From assembly GCF_001455205.1 (NCBI RefSeq), contig NZ_CP013341.1, forward strand, positions 434,001 through 498,000: a stretch of DNA of 64,000 bases, in the 5' to 3' direction. A program made the translations under genes and the position numbers. Positions 51,855 to 60,465 of the stretch are shown one piece after another (within the stretch, counting starts at the first letter, position 1; every line of letters starts with the position of its first letter). Below the pieces are notes generated by a model. It did not search any database. It was not told where the DNA came from and was given only the letters and a program-made list of their open reading frames with translations. This stretch comes from Nitrosomonas ureae (GTDB lineage: Bacteria > Pseudomonadota > Gammaproteobacteria > Burkholderiales > Nitrosomonadaceae).

Positions 51855-52513
51855 CGCAGACTGATTATCGGCCAGCCATTGCTTTCTGCGTGGCTCTTCA
51901 ATGTAGGGTCCGGATCGACGGCAACCGGGTGCGTTACTTTGCAGAGCAAAGGCAAATCATTGAGTGAATCGCTATAAAACCAGCTACGGAGAAACGATAA
52001 CCAGGTCAGATTGTGCGCATCCAGCCATTTCTCCAATCGCTCAACTTTTCCTTCCCTGAAAGAAGGTGTTCCAGACACCCGGCCCGTAAATTCCCCATCT
52101 TTCTCTTCCGGTTCAGTCGCGATCAAATGACTGATGCCAAGCGCCTGGGCAATCGGGGCCGTGACAAAACTATTCGTGGCGGTAATAATGATACATAGAT
52201 CATTGTCCAGCATATGCCGCTCGATTAGTTGCCGCGTTCCTGGCGCAATCAGCGGTATAATTTTCTTACACATGAATTCACTGCGCCAAACTTCCAATTG
52301 GGCACGTGAATGACGTGCCAGGGGTTTTAACTGAAAATCCAGAAACTCGTGTATATCCAGCGTTCCCGCTTTATACTGCTCATAAAATTCAATATTCTTG
52401 GCCTCGTGCAACTCACGATCCAACGCTTTCTTTTCTATCAAAAATTGTGCCCACTGAAAATCACTATCACCTGCGATTAACGTGTTATCCAGATCAAATA
52501 ATGCTAAATTCAT
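51851..52513 (-). CDS. HAD-IB family phosphatase (SerB-like)
   Basis: Hydrolase of 220 residues. Motif I is LALFDLDNTLIAGDSDFQW (Asp7, Asp9), motif II the Thr/Ser in IIITATNSFVTAPIAQALG, motif III the Lys in FREGKVERLEKWL, and motif IV FYSDSLNDLPLL. Likely a small phosphomonoesterase such as a phosphoserine or histidinol-phosphate phosphatase; the substrate is not fixed. The longer frame to 52678 runs into hda; the ATG at 52513 overlaps the hda stop (ATGA) and begins exactly at motif I. Hence coupled to hda. Confidence 0.88.
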   Translation of the reverse strand: MNLALFDLDNTLIAGDSDFQWAQFLIEKKALDRELHEAKNIEFYEQYKAGTLDIHEFLDFQLKPLARHSRAQLEVWRSEFMCKKIIPLIAPGTRQLIERHMLDNDLCIIITATNSFVTAPIAQALGISHLIATEPEEKDGEFTGRVSGTPSFREGKVERLEKWLDAHNLTWLSFLRSWFYSDSLNDLPLLCKVTHPVAVDPDPTLKSHAESNGWPIISLR

Positions 52514-53193
52514 GAATCCACCCGTAATAATTCTCGTAACAAAGGTATAGTTATGGGACGCTGATGAACCAGAGAATAACGATTCAGCGCATCCAATGTC
52601 ATCATCAACGACGGTAAATCGCGTCGACCATGGCGTAATAAATATACGCAAATTTCCTGTGACAAAGTAAAACCGCAATCCGCAGCATGAGTCTGCATCG
52701 CCTGTACTCTTTCTTCTTCCGTTAGCTCATGCACCTGATACACTAATCCCCAGCCTAAGCGGGTGACCAGATCCTGCCGCATATCCAAATACGCCGGCGC
52801 AGTGGATCCGCTTACCAGCAATAATGCATGACCATCTTCGCGCAACCGATTATACAGACTAAATAGTTCCGCCTGCCCTGAAGCATCCAGACCATCAATG
52901 TCGTCAAGTGCGAAACAATCTGCCGCACTGTCACCACGAAAGGGATAATGATTCTCAGCGCAGCTATATACCACTTTTGCGTTTTTTCGTGCATAAGCTG
53001 TGACAATCGCCCGCAACAAATGACTCTTGCCACAACCAGAATTACCCCATAAATAAACAAAACATTCTTTTTCTTTTCCAGACAGAATACTTCTTAACAT
53101 GTACATCAGTTCCGCATTGCGCCCTGGCAGAAAATTCTCCAGCGTAGGTAACGGTAGAGGATTAATGTCTAACAGCATCTGTTGCATGTTCAT
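52510..53193 (-). CDS. hda: DnaA regulatory inactivator Hda
   Basis: AAA+ protein of 227 residues that stimulates DnaA-ATP hydrolysis with the sliding clamp after initiation. An N-terminal clamp-binding-like QMLLDINPLPLP precedes the Walker A loop LWGNSGCGKSHLLRAI. The Walker B region is DCFALDDIDGL, with sensor motifs near LLLVSGSTAP and DLVTRLGWGL. It resembles DnaA domain III without the DNA-binding domain. The order perM-hda-HAD is common in betaproteobacteria. Confidence 0.9.
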   Translation of the reverse strand: MNMQQMLLDINPLPLPTLENFLPGRNAELMYMLRSILSGKEKECFVYLWGNSGCGKSHLLRAIVTAYARKNAKVVYSCAENHYPFRGDSAADCFALDDIDGLDASGQAELFSLYNRLREDGHALLLVSGSTAPAYLDMRQDLVTRLGWGLVYQVHELTEEERVQAMQTHAADCGFTLSQEICVYLLRHGRRDLPSLMMTLDALNRYSLVHQRPITIPLLRELLRVDS

Positions 53194-53226
53194 TATCTAA
53201 TCGTCATAATCCGATCTAAAAAATTG

Positions 53227-54291
53227 CTACGAATTATAGAGATCACTTCCCAAATAACGCTGCCGCAAATGCCGCAACCAGACTAGCATCACCGCGCTGA
53301 CCGGCAACGCCAGGAGGATTCCAAAGAAGCCAAATAATTGACCAAATGCCATTAAAGCGAAAATAACGACAACCGGATGCAGTCCAATCCGGTCGCCCAC
53401 CAGCCAAGGCGTGATCAGCATGCCTTCAAGCATTTGACCGATACCAAAAACAGCCCACACCGTAATCACGCCGCTCCAATCCTGGAATTGCATCATAGCG
53501 GCAAAGGTCGCCAGCATTAAACCAACAATCATCCCCAGATAAGGCACAAACACGAGAATACCCGCCACCAAACCAATGGGTAACGCAAATTCCAGTCCTG
53601 CCAACCAAAGCCCGGTGATATAACAAATACTCATTAATAAGATCACTGATAATTGGCCGCGCAGAAATTCCGCCAGAATGCGGTCAGTCTCCCGCGCTAA
53701 CTGAGAAATCTGATCATGCCAATACCGCGGGATCATTTCATCGATAAGTTTGACCAACATATCCCAATCACGTAACAGATAAAACAACACGACCGGCACC
53801 AATAACAGATTGACCAGAAACTCAACAACCGCCATTCCTCCGCTGGTCAAGGAAGGCAGCATCTTTGCGGCCACGCCTCCGGCGCTTTTCCAGTGTTCGG
53901 AAAGCGCTTCCTTTAATACATTCATATCCGGCTGCAGGCTGATATCCAGTCTTGATTCCAGCCAAGGGATCACATGATTCTTCAGCATATCCAAATATGC
54001 CGGCATTTTATCCAACAGCCGGTTCGCCTCTTTCTCAAACAAAGGCACCATAATCAAAATCAAAGCGGCAAACACTCCAAGCAACAACAGCATAACCAGT
54101 ACCGCACCTACCGTCCGCGGTATTTTTCTGTCAGCCATGTAGCTCACCATCGGATTACAGATATACGCTATCACTGCAGCCAATAAAAAAGGAGTCAGGA
54201 TCGGACTGAGCAGATAAATCAGCCCACCTGCTACGCAAGCTAATAACAACCACCAGAGATAATGTAAGCTTCCGGAATATTCAGTGTTCAT
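53227..54291 (-). CDS. perM: AI-2E family transporter (PerM/YdiK type)
   Basis: Inner-membrane protein of 354 residues with about seven to eight spans. Features: ILTPFLLAAVIAYICNPMVS, LLVPVVLFYLLRDWD, and the glycine-rich end VFVPYLGMIVGLMLATFAAM with GDRIGLHPVVVIFALMAFGQ. Family members export small molecules or ions; the true substrate here is unknown. It usually faces purM, but in this genome two other genes lie between. Confidence 0.88.
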   Translation of the reverse strand: MNTEYSGSLHYLWWLLLACVAGGLIYLLSPILTPFLLAAVIAYICNPMVSYMADRKIPRTVGAVLVMLLLLGVFAALILIMVPLFEKEANRLLDKMPAYLDMLKNHVIPWLESRLDISLQPDMNVLKEALSEHWKSAGGVAAKMLPSLTSGGMAVVEFLVNLLLVPVVLFYLLRDWDMLVKLIDEMIPRYWHDQISQLARETDRILAEFLRGQLSVILLMSICYITGLWLAGLEFALPIGLVAGILVFVPYLGMIVGLMLATFAAMMQFQDWSGVITVWAVFGIGQMLEGMLITPWLVGDRIGLHPVVVIFALMAFGQLFGFFGILLALPVSAVMLVWLRHLRQRYLGSDLYNS

Positions 54292-54301
54292 ACAAAATGA
54301 A

Positions 54302-55690
54302 TTAACCAGCTTTTGATTTTAGCGCATGGCTGGCCAGATTTTTGCCAAGCTCCCAAATAGAACCCGGCACTTGATGCGTATCCGCGATGGTCTTGGTCAA
54401 TGCGCACATGATGTGGTCGCAATCTTTCTGAGTCAAAGTAAGGGGAGGCAAAAGTTTGATCACATTCATGCCGTGTCCCGCCACTTGCGTCAGAATTCTG
54501 TGCTCTTTAAACAAGGGAATCGTGATCATCTGGCAAAACAGCCCTTTATTAGCAGCTTCCAACATCATCCACGCAGCTTTCAACGAAAAACTATTGGGTG
54601 ACTTGAATTCAACTGCAATCATCGAACCTTTGCCACGGGCTCCTTTCAAAAACTCATACTGACTTGTCAAGGCATTGAGCCTGCCGATCAGCTCATCACC
54701 AATTTTCGCGCTGTTTTCCACCAGTTTCTCAGTTCTGATCACCTCCAGGCTCGCCAAACCAGCCGCCATCGCCATGTTATTTTTGGAAAAGGTAGAACCG
54801 TGCACGACTGCCCGATCCATGCGATTAAACACGCTATCCATAACCTGCTGCGTCATAGCCACTGCACCGACCGGCACGAACCCACCGGATAACGCCTTGG
54901 CCATGCATATCATATCGGGCTTCACGCCCCAATGCTCAATGGCCCAGAATTTACCGGTACGTCCAAGTCCGGTTTGAATTTCGTCCGCGACAAACAAGGT
55001 ACCGTATTTCTTACATAAGCGCTCAATCTCGGGCAGATAGTTATCATCCGGGATGTTTACCCCTTTGCCCTGAATCGGTTCGACAATAAAAGCGGCCACT
55101 TCGCGATTGCTCAAGGCCTTCTCCAATGCCACGAGATCATTAAATGGAACCGAACCGCAATCCTGCAACAATGGACCGAAACCATCCTTGAAAATTTGCT
55201 CGCCGTTCAACGACAAGGCCCCCATCGTCAACCCATGATAGGCATGATCGCAACAAATAATCCGATTGCGCTTGGTAACGTAACGCGCAAACTTTATTGC
55301 TCCTTCAACCGCCTCCGTCCCAGAATTACAGAAAAACACCCGTTCCAGATTATCCGGTGTTGTGGCCAAAATCTCCTTGGCCAATAAACCACTCAGAATC
55401 GACACATCCATTTGCACCAAATCAGGCATATCCAGTGACAATACCTCTCTTAACGCATTGACGATGGTCGGATGATTGCGTCCAAACGCATATACGCCAA
55501 ACCCGCTCAACAAATCAAGATATTCATTACCTTGTTCATCATACAGATACTGCCCCGCCGCACGCTCATAATTCCGGTCATAACCGATCGTTTTCAAAAC
55601 CTTGACCAACTGGGCATTCAAATACCGATCGTGCAAATCGAACTTATCGGTACGATGTTGTGATAACAGATTGGCGATACTGAAAGACAT
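54302..55690 (-). CDS. Class III PLP aminotransferase, HpnO-like
   Basis: Enzyme of 462 residues. FFCNSGTEAVEGAIKFARYV, AYHGLTMGALSLNG, LFVADEIQTGLGRTGKFWAI and the PLP lysine region MICMAKALSGGFVPVGAV are class III hallmarks; VVHGSTFSKNNMAMAAGLAS follows. The long C-terminal part and the hopanoid transporter 6 kb away suggest HpnO, which makes aminobacteriohopanetriol, but ornithine- or acetylornithine-type activity is not excluded. ATG 55690 is preferred over 55705 because AGAGGT lies 7 bases upstream. It ends 10 bases before perM. Confidence 0.75.
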   Translation of the reverse strand: MSFSIANLLSQHRTDKFDLHDRYLNAQLVKVLKTIGYDRNYERAAGQYLYDEQGNEYLDLLSGFGVYAFGRNHPTIVNALREVLSLDMPDLVQMDVSILSGLLAKEILATTPDNLERVFFCNSGTEAVEGAIKFARYVTKRNRIICCDHAYHGLTMGALSLNGEQIFKDGFGPLLQDCGSVPFNDLVALEKALSNREVAAFIVEPIQGKGVNIPDDNYLPEIERLCKKYGTLFVADEIQTGLGRTGKFWAIEHWGVKPDMICMAKALSGGFVPVGAVAMTQQVMDSVFNRMDRAVVHGSTFSKNNMAMAAGLASLEVIRTEKLVENSAKIGDELIGRLNALTSQYEFLKGARGKGSMIAVEFKSPNSFSLKAAWMMLEAANKGLFCQMITIPLFKEHRILTQVAGHGMNVIKLLPPLTLTQKDCDHIMCALTKTIADTHQVPGSIWELGKNLASHALKSKAG

Positions 55691-55750
55691 GAATGACCTC
55701 TGCATTAAAAAACTGCCACAAACTGGAAGCTAGCGTCTAAGGGTTCCTGG

Positions 55751-55784
55751 AAAGAAAAAAACGAATACCGCCCAAGGGCGGTAT
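55751..55784 (-). terminator. Minus-strand terminator or leader attenuator before the aminotransferase
   Basis: Arms ATACCGCC (55765-55772) and GGCGGTAT (55777-55784) with a CAAG loop. On the minus strand this is followed by CGTTTTTTTC. It is a strong intrinsic terminator for transcripts arriving from the aspartoacylase-like gene. It ends only about 60 bases before the aminotransferase ATG, so it could instead be a leader attenuator of that gene. Confidence 0.7.
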
Positions 55785-56202
55785 CATTGCAACGAATTCA
55801 GCATTGATCATACCACTCCTGCGCCACTTTTTGCTGCTAAAAACGCACCATGATATGCTATTTATCATAGTTTTGGCATCCATAAATGCTTCAGTTATCC
55901 CAGTGAGATTTTGCATGACAAAACTGCTATTCACTTACACTCGGAATTCTTCTGTTTTACGCAACGCTCTACTACTAATCTAATCTTCACTTAAGCTGAG
56001 AATATTACTTTCGAGAAATTGGGCGTAGATGGTAATTATTATGTACGTCTAATCAAGAACCAGGATGTAAAATCTGGCTGATTTAAGTAAATCAACTAAT
56101 GAGATATGTGAAATAAGGGACTGGAGTTTAAATAAAAAAGATCTTCCAGTTGTTCAGTTACTTGCTTGAGCATCTCTAATTTTTTAATTGCAATTTTGCG
56201 GA
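55785..56202. other. 418-base gap, possible coding relics only
   Basis: No whole gene. A plus-strand run of 28 sense codons (55995-56081) contains FEKLGVDGNYYVRLIKNQDV, and a short minus-strand frame just after the aspartoacylase stop contains MLKQVTEQLEDLFYLN. Both look protein-like, lack starts or ribosome binding sites, and may be fragments of lost genes. Confidence 0.3.
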
Positions 56203-57417
56203 TTATTCAGATTCCGGCGCTGTAGATATGTGCTGAACAATGACTTTTTGATCCTTATTATGATTAAGCCTGGCGGATCTTTCTTCGGATTCCTGAATGC
56301 CGATATGAAAGCCAGCAAAGCCGGGCATAACCACTTGATCAATTGCCATACCGATAATCCGACCGTTATGGGGTGAAATTATCTCGCTGCGCATATTGGT
56401 AATGGGATCGGTGACAATACCAAGGATATCATTTTTGTTAATTTTATCTCCCAATCTGACATTGCCCAGAAGAATGCCGCCATGATTTACGCGCACCCAC
56501 GCTGAATGATAGTAAATTGAATCCGGAGCCTCTAGTGGCTGAGCTGCTTCCAGCATGTTCATCCTATCCAGCAGGGTTTGAATGCTTTTAACGCCATATT
56601 GAACAGCTGGTTCTTGCAATGTCATGGATTTTCCCGCTTCTAAAGTTACCGAGGGAATTCCAATTTCAACGGCAGCATGACGCAACATTCCTGCAGAACC
56701 TTCGCTATGAAGAATTACGGATACTCCAAAAGCCTGAGCAAATTCAGCCACGCTGGATAGCAGAAGATTGGCTCTGACTTGTGGCAGATTGGTACGATGC
56801 GCTGAACCTGTATGCAAATCAACAAGAAAGTTGCAATGACTGATGATCTCTTTAAAAAATGAATATGCAATCCGTGAAGCGGAACTACCTTGAGGATTTC
56901 CCGGAAAAAAACGATTAAGGTCACGACGATCTGTCAGATAGCGGGAAGATCGTTGAAAACCTTGCAGATTTACAATAGGTACGCCAATAATAGTTCCGGA
57001 TAATTTCTCAGGATCAGTGCCATGAAGCACACGTCTTACAATCTCGATACCATTTAATTCGTCCCCATGAATCGCAGCTGTTAGACAGAGCACAGGCCCT
57101 GACAGAGCACCATTAACGACCAGAATGGGGGTTGGCATGGAAAGGCCATCCGAGGATTGATTGGGCTGCCAGGATAACCGCATCGCTGTCGCGGGTGGTA
57201 CCACAGCACCCAATAACGCAAATGATGACTTTGGTTGTTCGATGAACCCGGATTCGGAAACGTTGGATAATTCTCTCGTTGTTATCGCAGAAGCACCTGT
57301 TATCGAATCAGAGTTCACAATTGAGTCATCATTGACACCATCAAACTTCAGTGTTTGCTGCGAGTATCCATTAATTGCAATCAATAGAAGGGCTAGGCCG
57401 ATGATACTTTTTAACAT
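56203..57417 (-). CDS. Exported succinylglutamate desuccinylase/aspartoacylase-like protein
   Basis: M14-type zinc deacylase of 404 residues. An N-terminal signal peptide (KSIIGLALLLIAINGYSQ) indicates the periplasm, followed by a ~60-residue linker. Zinc ligands appear in AAIHGDELNGIEIVRRVLHG (H, E) and FLVDLHTGSAHRTNLPQVR (H); RDLNRFFPGNPQG binds the substrate carboxylate. The C-terminal part has a barrel-like domain (INKNDILGIVTDPITN). Family members usually act in the cytosol on N-acyl amino acids, so the export is unusual. Confidence 0.82.
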   Translation of the reverse strand: MLKSIIGLALLLIAINGYSQQTLKFDGVNDDSIVNSDSITGASAITTRELSNVSESGFIEQPKSSFALLGAVVPPATAMRLSWQPNQSSDGLSMPTPILVVNGALSGPVLCLTAAIHGDELNGIEIVRRVLHGTDPEKLSGTIIGVPIVNLQGFQRSSRYLTDRRDLNRFFPGNPQGSSASRIAYSFFKEIISHCNFLVDLHTGSAHRTNLPQVRANLLLSSVAEFAQAFGVSVILHSEGSAGMLRHAAVEIGIPSVTLEAGKSMTLQEPAVQYGVKSIQTLLDRMNMLEAAQPLEAPDSIYYHSAWVRVNHGGILLGNVRLGDKINKNDILGIVTDPITNMRSEIISPHNGRIIGMAIDQVVMPGFAGFHIGIQESEERSARLNHNKDQKVIVQHISTAPESE

Positions 57418-57989
57418 TGCGCGATCACCCTATTAAACAAATTACTCGTTCCAGGTATTAAGGCCTATTTTTATAGCAATCAAATATTCAATTTAATTAC
57501 AATATACTGTAATTGAATCATATTGAAAAATTAAAACAGCGGTTAATTTACATTACAATTCGTTGTGTAATATATATACAACATGACTATTGAATTAGTA
57601 GTAGTCACTATCCGCTGATTCAAATAAATAAGCGCTTAAAAAATCTAAAATGCAATATTCAAAGCCCGCTCCCAATATTCTTCTAAAAAGCTCGTGGCAT
57701 ATCCGTAAGAACTTCTGAACAACCTCGATTGTCATTTGCAAACAGGGCTAGGAATCTTGTAAGATCAACAATATAGTTTCCCCCCCACCGTCAAAATAAC
57801 AATCATTCGGAAGCTTCAGAAAAAGAAAGCAATAATCAACCCATCACCCCGGTTTGATTCCCTTTTTAACAAGTGGTATCAAAATCAACTGCCGAATGAA
57901 TTTTTACATCCATCTCATGCACATGTTTCATTTGCGTTAAAATTGCAACTTTAAGCAGCTTTTATTCAGTAACTACGCGAGAACTTAAT
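57418..57989. other. 572-base gap before purM with a possible IS relic
   Basis: Mostly AT-rich with no intact gene; the purM promoter should lie here. On the minus strand, 57719-57645 reads as a gene end (SSYGYATSFLEEYWERALNI) and the adjoining bases to about 57775 read in another frame as LTRFLALFANDNRGCSEVL. The junction at GAACTTCTGAACAACCTC may be the end of an old insertion element. I could not confirm this. Confidence 0.3.
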
Positions 57990-59048
57990 TTGATTCCTTC
58001 TAACTCTGATCATCCTGATGCAAAACAACTATCTTATCGTGACGCCGGTGTAGATATCGAGGCAGGCGATCGCCTGGTTGAAAATATCAAACCACTTGCC
58101 AAGCGTACATTGCGCCCTGAAGTAATCACCGGAATCGGTGGCTTTGGGGCTTTGTTTGAAATTTCCAAGAAATATCGAAACCCTGTTTTGGTATCCGGTA
58201 CGGACGGAGTAGGCACCAAACTTAAACTGGCTTTTGAACTGAAGCGGCATGACACGATAGGTATCGATCTGGTTGCAATGAGCGCGAACGATATTCTGGT
58301 GCAAGGTGCCGAACCGTTATTTTTCCTCGATTATTTTGCTTGCGGGAAATTGAACGTAGAAACGGCCACAGCAGTCGTCAGCGGTATTGCCAAAGGCTGT
58401 GAATTGGCAGGCTGCTCACTGATCGGCGGTGAAACGGCAGAGATGCCCGGAATGTACCCCCGTGATGAGTACGATCTGGCCGGATTTGCTGTTGGAATTG
58501 TTGAGAAAGATCAAATAATTAATGGAAGCACAATTCAGGACGGTGATATTGTACTGGGCTTGGCTTCCAGTGGCGCGCATTCCAATGGATATTCACTAAT
58601 TCGCAAGATTATCGAACAGAATTGCATTGATCTATCAAGTAATCTTGCTGGAAAAACCATCGCTGATATCATCATGGCGCCAACGCATATTTATGTAAAA
58701 CCAATATTGAAGCTGATTCAACAATTACCTGTCAAAGGACTAGCGCACATTACCGGTGGGGGGTTGATTGAAAACATACCGCGTATTCTGCCACAAAAAG
58801 TTATGGCCGTATTACACAAAAATTCATGGGAAATGCCGTCGCTATTTCACTGGCTGCAACAGCAAGGTAATGTTGCAGAATACGAAATGGCCCGCGTGTT
58901 TAATTGCGGAATTGGCATGGTGATCGTGGTCGCACCGGGAAATGCCGACAGCGCAATCCAAATTCTCGGTGCTGAAGGTGAAACCGTGTGGCAAATCGGT
59001 GAAATCAAGTCACGCGCATCTAGTCAAGCACCCACTGTTATAGTTTGA
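57990..59048 (+). CDS. purM: Phosphoribosylformylglycinamidine cyclo-ligase (AIR synthetase)
   Basis: Fifth step of purine synthesis. Protein of 352 residues. LSYRDAGVDIEAGDRLVENI starts the conserved region; VSGTDGVGTKLKLAFELKR is the ATP/FGAM loop; GIDLVAMSANDILVQGAEPL and SLIGGETAEMPGMYPRDEYD follow. The only start ahead of the conserved N-terminus is TTG at 57990. The gene is followed by purN with a gap of 4 to 19 bases depending on its start. Confidence 0.96.
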   Translation: MIPSNSDHPDAKQLSYRDAGVDIEAGDRLVENIKPLAKRTLRPEVITGIGGFGALFEISKKYRNPVLVSGTDGVGTKLKLAFELKRHDTIGIDLVAMSANDILVQGAEPLFFLDYFACGKLNVETATAVVSGIAKGCELAGCSLIGGETAEMPGMYPRDEYDLAGFAVGIVEKDQIINGSTIQDGDIVLGLASSGAHSNGYSLIRKIIEQNCIDLSSNLAGKTIADIIMAPTHIYVKPILKLIQQLPVKGLAHITGGGLIENIPRILPQKVMAVLHKNSWEMPSLFHWLQQQGNVAEYEMARVFNCGIGMVIVVAPGNADSAIQILGAEGETVWQIGEIKSRASSQAPTVIV

Positions 59049-59067
59049 AGTATTGTCATTACAAGAC

Positions 59068-59706
59068 ATGGAATCACTGGTTATTCTGATCTCCGGACGT
59101 GGCAGCAATATGCAATCGTTGCTGGAAGCCAGAGCGCAAATCGATCGCGTTACTGTAATCAGTAGCAATCCCGATGCAATGGGTTTAGAGACCGCCAGAA
59201 ATTATGGTGTTGAAACGATCGTTATTGATCACCGCTCTTATCCCGACCGACAAGCTTTTGATACCGCATTGGCAGAGTGCATCGATGCGTATCAGCCAAA
59301 GCTGGTTGCGCTGGCTGGCTTCATGCGTATACTGAGCGATCGCTTTGTGCAACGTTATCAAGGCCGGTTAATGAACATTCATCCTTCATTGTTACCCGCC
59401 TTGCCAGGTTTGGGGACGCATGCGCGCGCATTGCAAGAAGGTATTAAAATTCATGGTTGCACGGTACATTTTGTCACTCCGCAGCTGGATCATGGCCCCA
59501 TTGTAATTCAAGCGGCTATTCCTGTATTACCCAGTGATACCGAAGAAACATTGGCCACCCGGGTTTTGCAGCAGGAACACCTTATCTACCCCCTAGCTGT
59601 ACGGTGGTTTATGGAAGATCGGATCATAATGAATGAAAATCACGTTGAAGTGCTGGATTCCAGTATTTGTGAAATTACACTTTATTCACCGGGACTATCC
59701 AAATGA
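59068..59706 (+). CDS. purN: Phosphoribosylglycinamide formyltransferase
   Basis: Transfers formyl from 10-formyl-tetrahydrofolate to GAR, third step of purine synthesis. The start ESLVILISGRGSNMQSLLEA binds GAR. The catalytic set is LAGFMRILSDRFV, MNIHPSLLPALPGLGTHARA (N, H) and the Asp in TPQLDHGPIVIQAAIPV. ATG at 59068 gives 212 residues and the family N-terminus; a TTG at 59053 is the alternative. It ends in an ATGA overlap with the DUF3108 gene. Confidence 0.95.
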   Translation: MESLVILISGRGSNMQSLLEARAQIDRVTVISSNPDAMGLETARNYGVETIVIDHRSYPDRQAFDTALAECIDAYQPKLVALAGFMRILSDRFVQRYQGRLMNIHPSLLPALPGLGTHARALQEGIKIHGCTVHFVTPQLDHGPIVIQAAIPVLPSDTEETLATRVLQQEHLIYPLAVRWFMEDRIIMNENHVEVLDSSICEITLYSPGLSK

Positions 59707-60428
59707 AACTTTCATCCGCGGCACTTCTAGTATGGGTATTAAGCTTCTCAGTCCCGGTTTATGCAACGGATATACCTTCCCGCATTGAAATTAACTATGC
59801 CGTGACAACAGATATCGGTGAAGGAGAAATCAATGAGGTTATGGAAATCAAACATATGGACGACGGCCGCTATAGTTATAGCATTAATAGCGAAGCTCAA
59901 GCCACGGGAATTTTCAAGCTTTTAGAGCCCAACAGTATCATGCGTCATAGCGAAGGAATGATTACTGAAAATGGATTGCGGCCTTCTCGCGCTTATGAAA
60001 AACGCGGAAAAAAAGAACCCAGCATGGCCATATTTGATTGGGAAAATCACACTGTCACTTTAAGTCATCAGAAACACAAAGCGCAAGAAAAACTACCCAA
60101 AGGCACTCTCGACCGCTTAAGTTTATCTTATAATTTTATGTTTACCCCCTTACCTGAGCACCATGTAGAACGCCACATTACCAATGGGCATGGTTTGGTG
60201 TTATCACGTTATACCATCACCAAAGAAACACTCAATACTCCGCTCGGGAAAATGAAAACTATTGTATTGACCCGCCAAGAAGATAAAAACTCAAAGCTCA
60301 AAAGGATCTTGTGGCTTGCGCAAAACAATCATATGCTCCCTGTCCGCATTGTTTCGATTGAAGAGAATGGCCGTGAAATCGAAAAAATAGTAACCGGAAT
60401 TAATATCAGCTACAAAGCTGATTACTAA
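59703..60428 (+). CDS. DUF3108 family exported protein
   Basis: Periplasmic protein of 241 residues, function unknown. The signal peptide KLSSAALLVWVLSFSVPVYA is cleaved near residue 22. The rest is a beta-rich barrel-like fold with EINYAVTTDIGEGEINEVME, YSYSINSEAQATGIFKLLEP and LNTPLGKMKTIVLTRQEDKN. It overlaps purN by 4 bases, an order (purN-DUF3108-rsmB) known in betaproteobacteria. A role in envelope or lipid handling is often guessed but not shown. Confidence 0.85.
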   Translation: MKLSSAALLVWVLSFSVPVYATDIPSRIEINYAVTTDIGEGEINEVMEIKHMDDGRYSYSINSEAQATGIFKLLEPNSIMRHSEGMITENGLRPSRAYEKRGKKEPSMAIFDWENHTVTLSHQKHKAQEKLPKGTLDRLSLSYNFMFTPLPEHHVERHITNGHGLVLSRYTITKETLNTPLGKMKTIVLTRQEDKNSKLKRILWLAQNNHMLPVRIVSIEENGREIEKIVTGINISYKADY

Positions 60429-60465
60429 TCCGATCTTTCAGCTACAACTACACATCAGGAAATCA

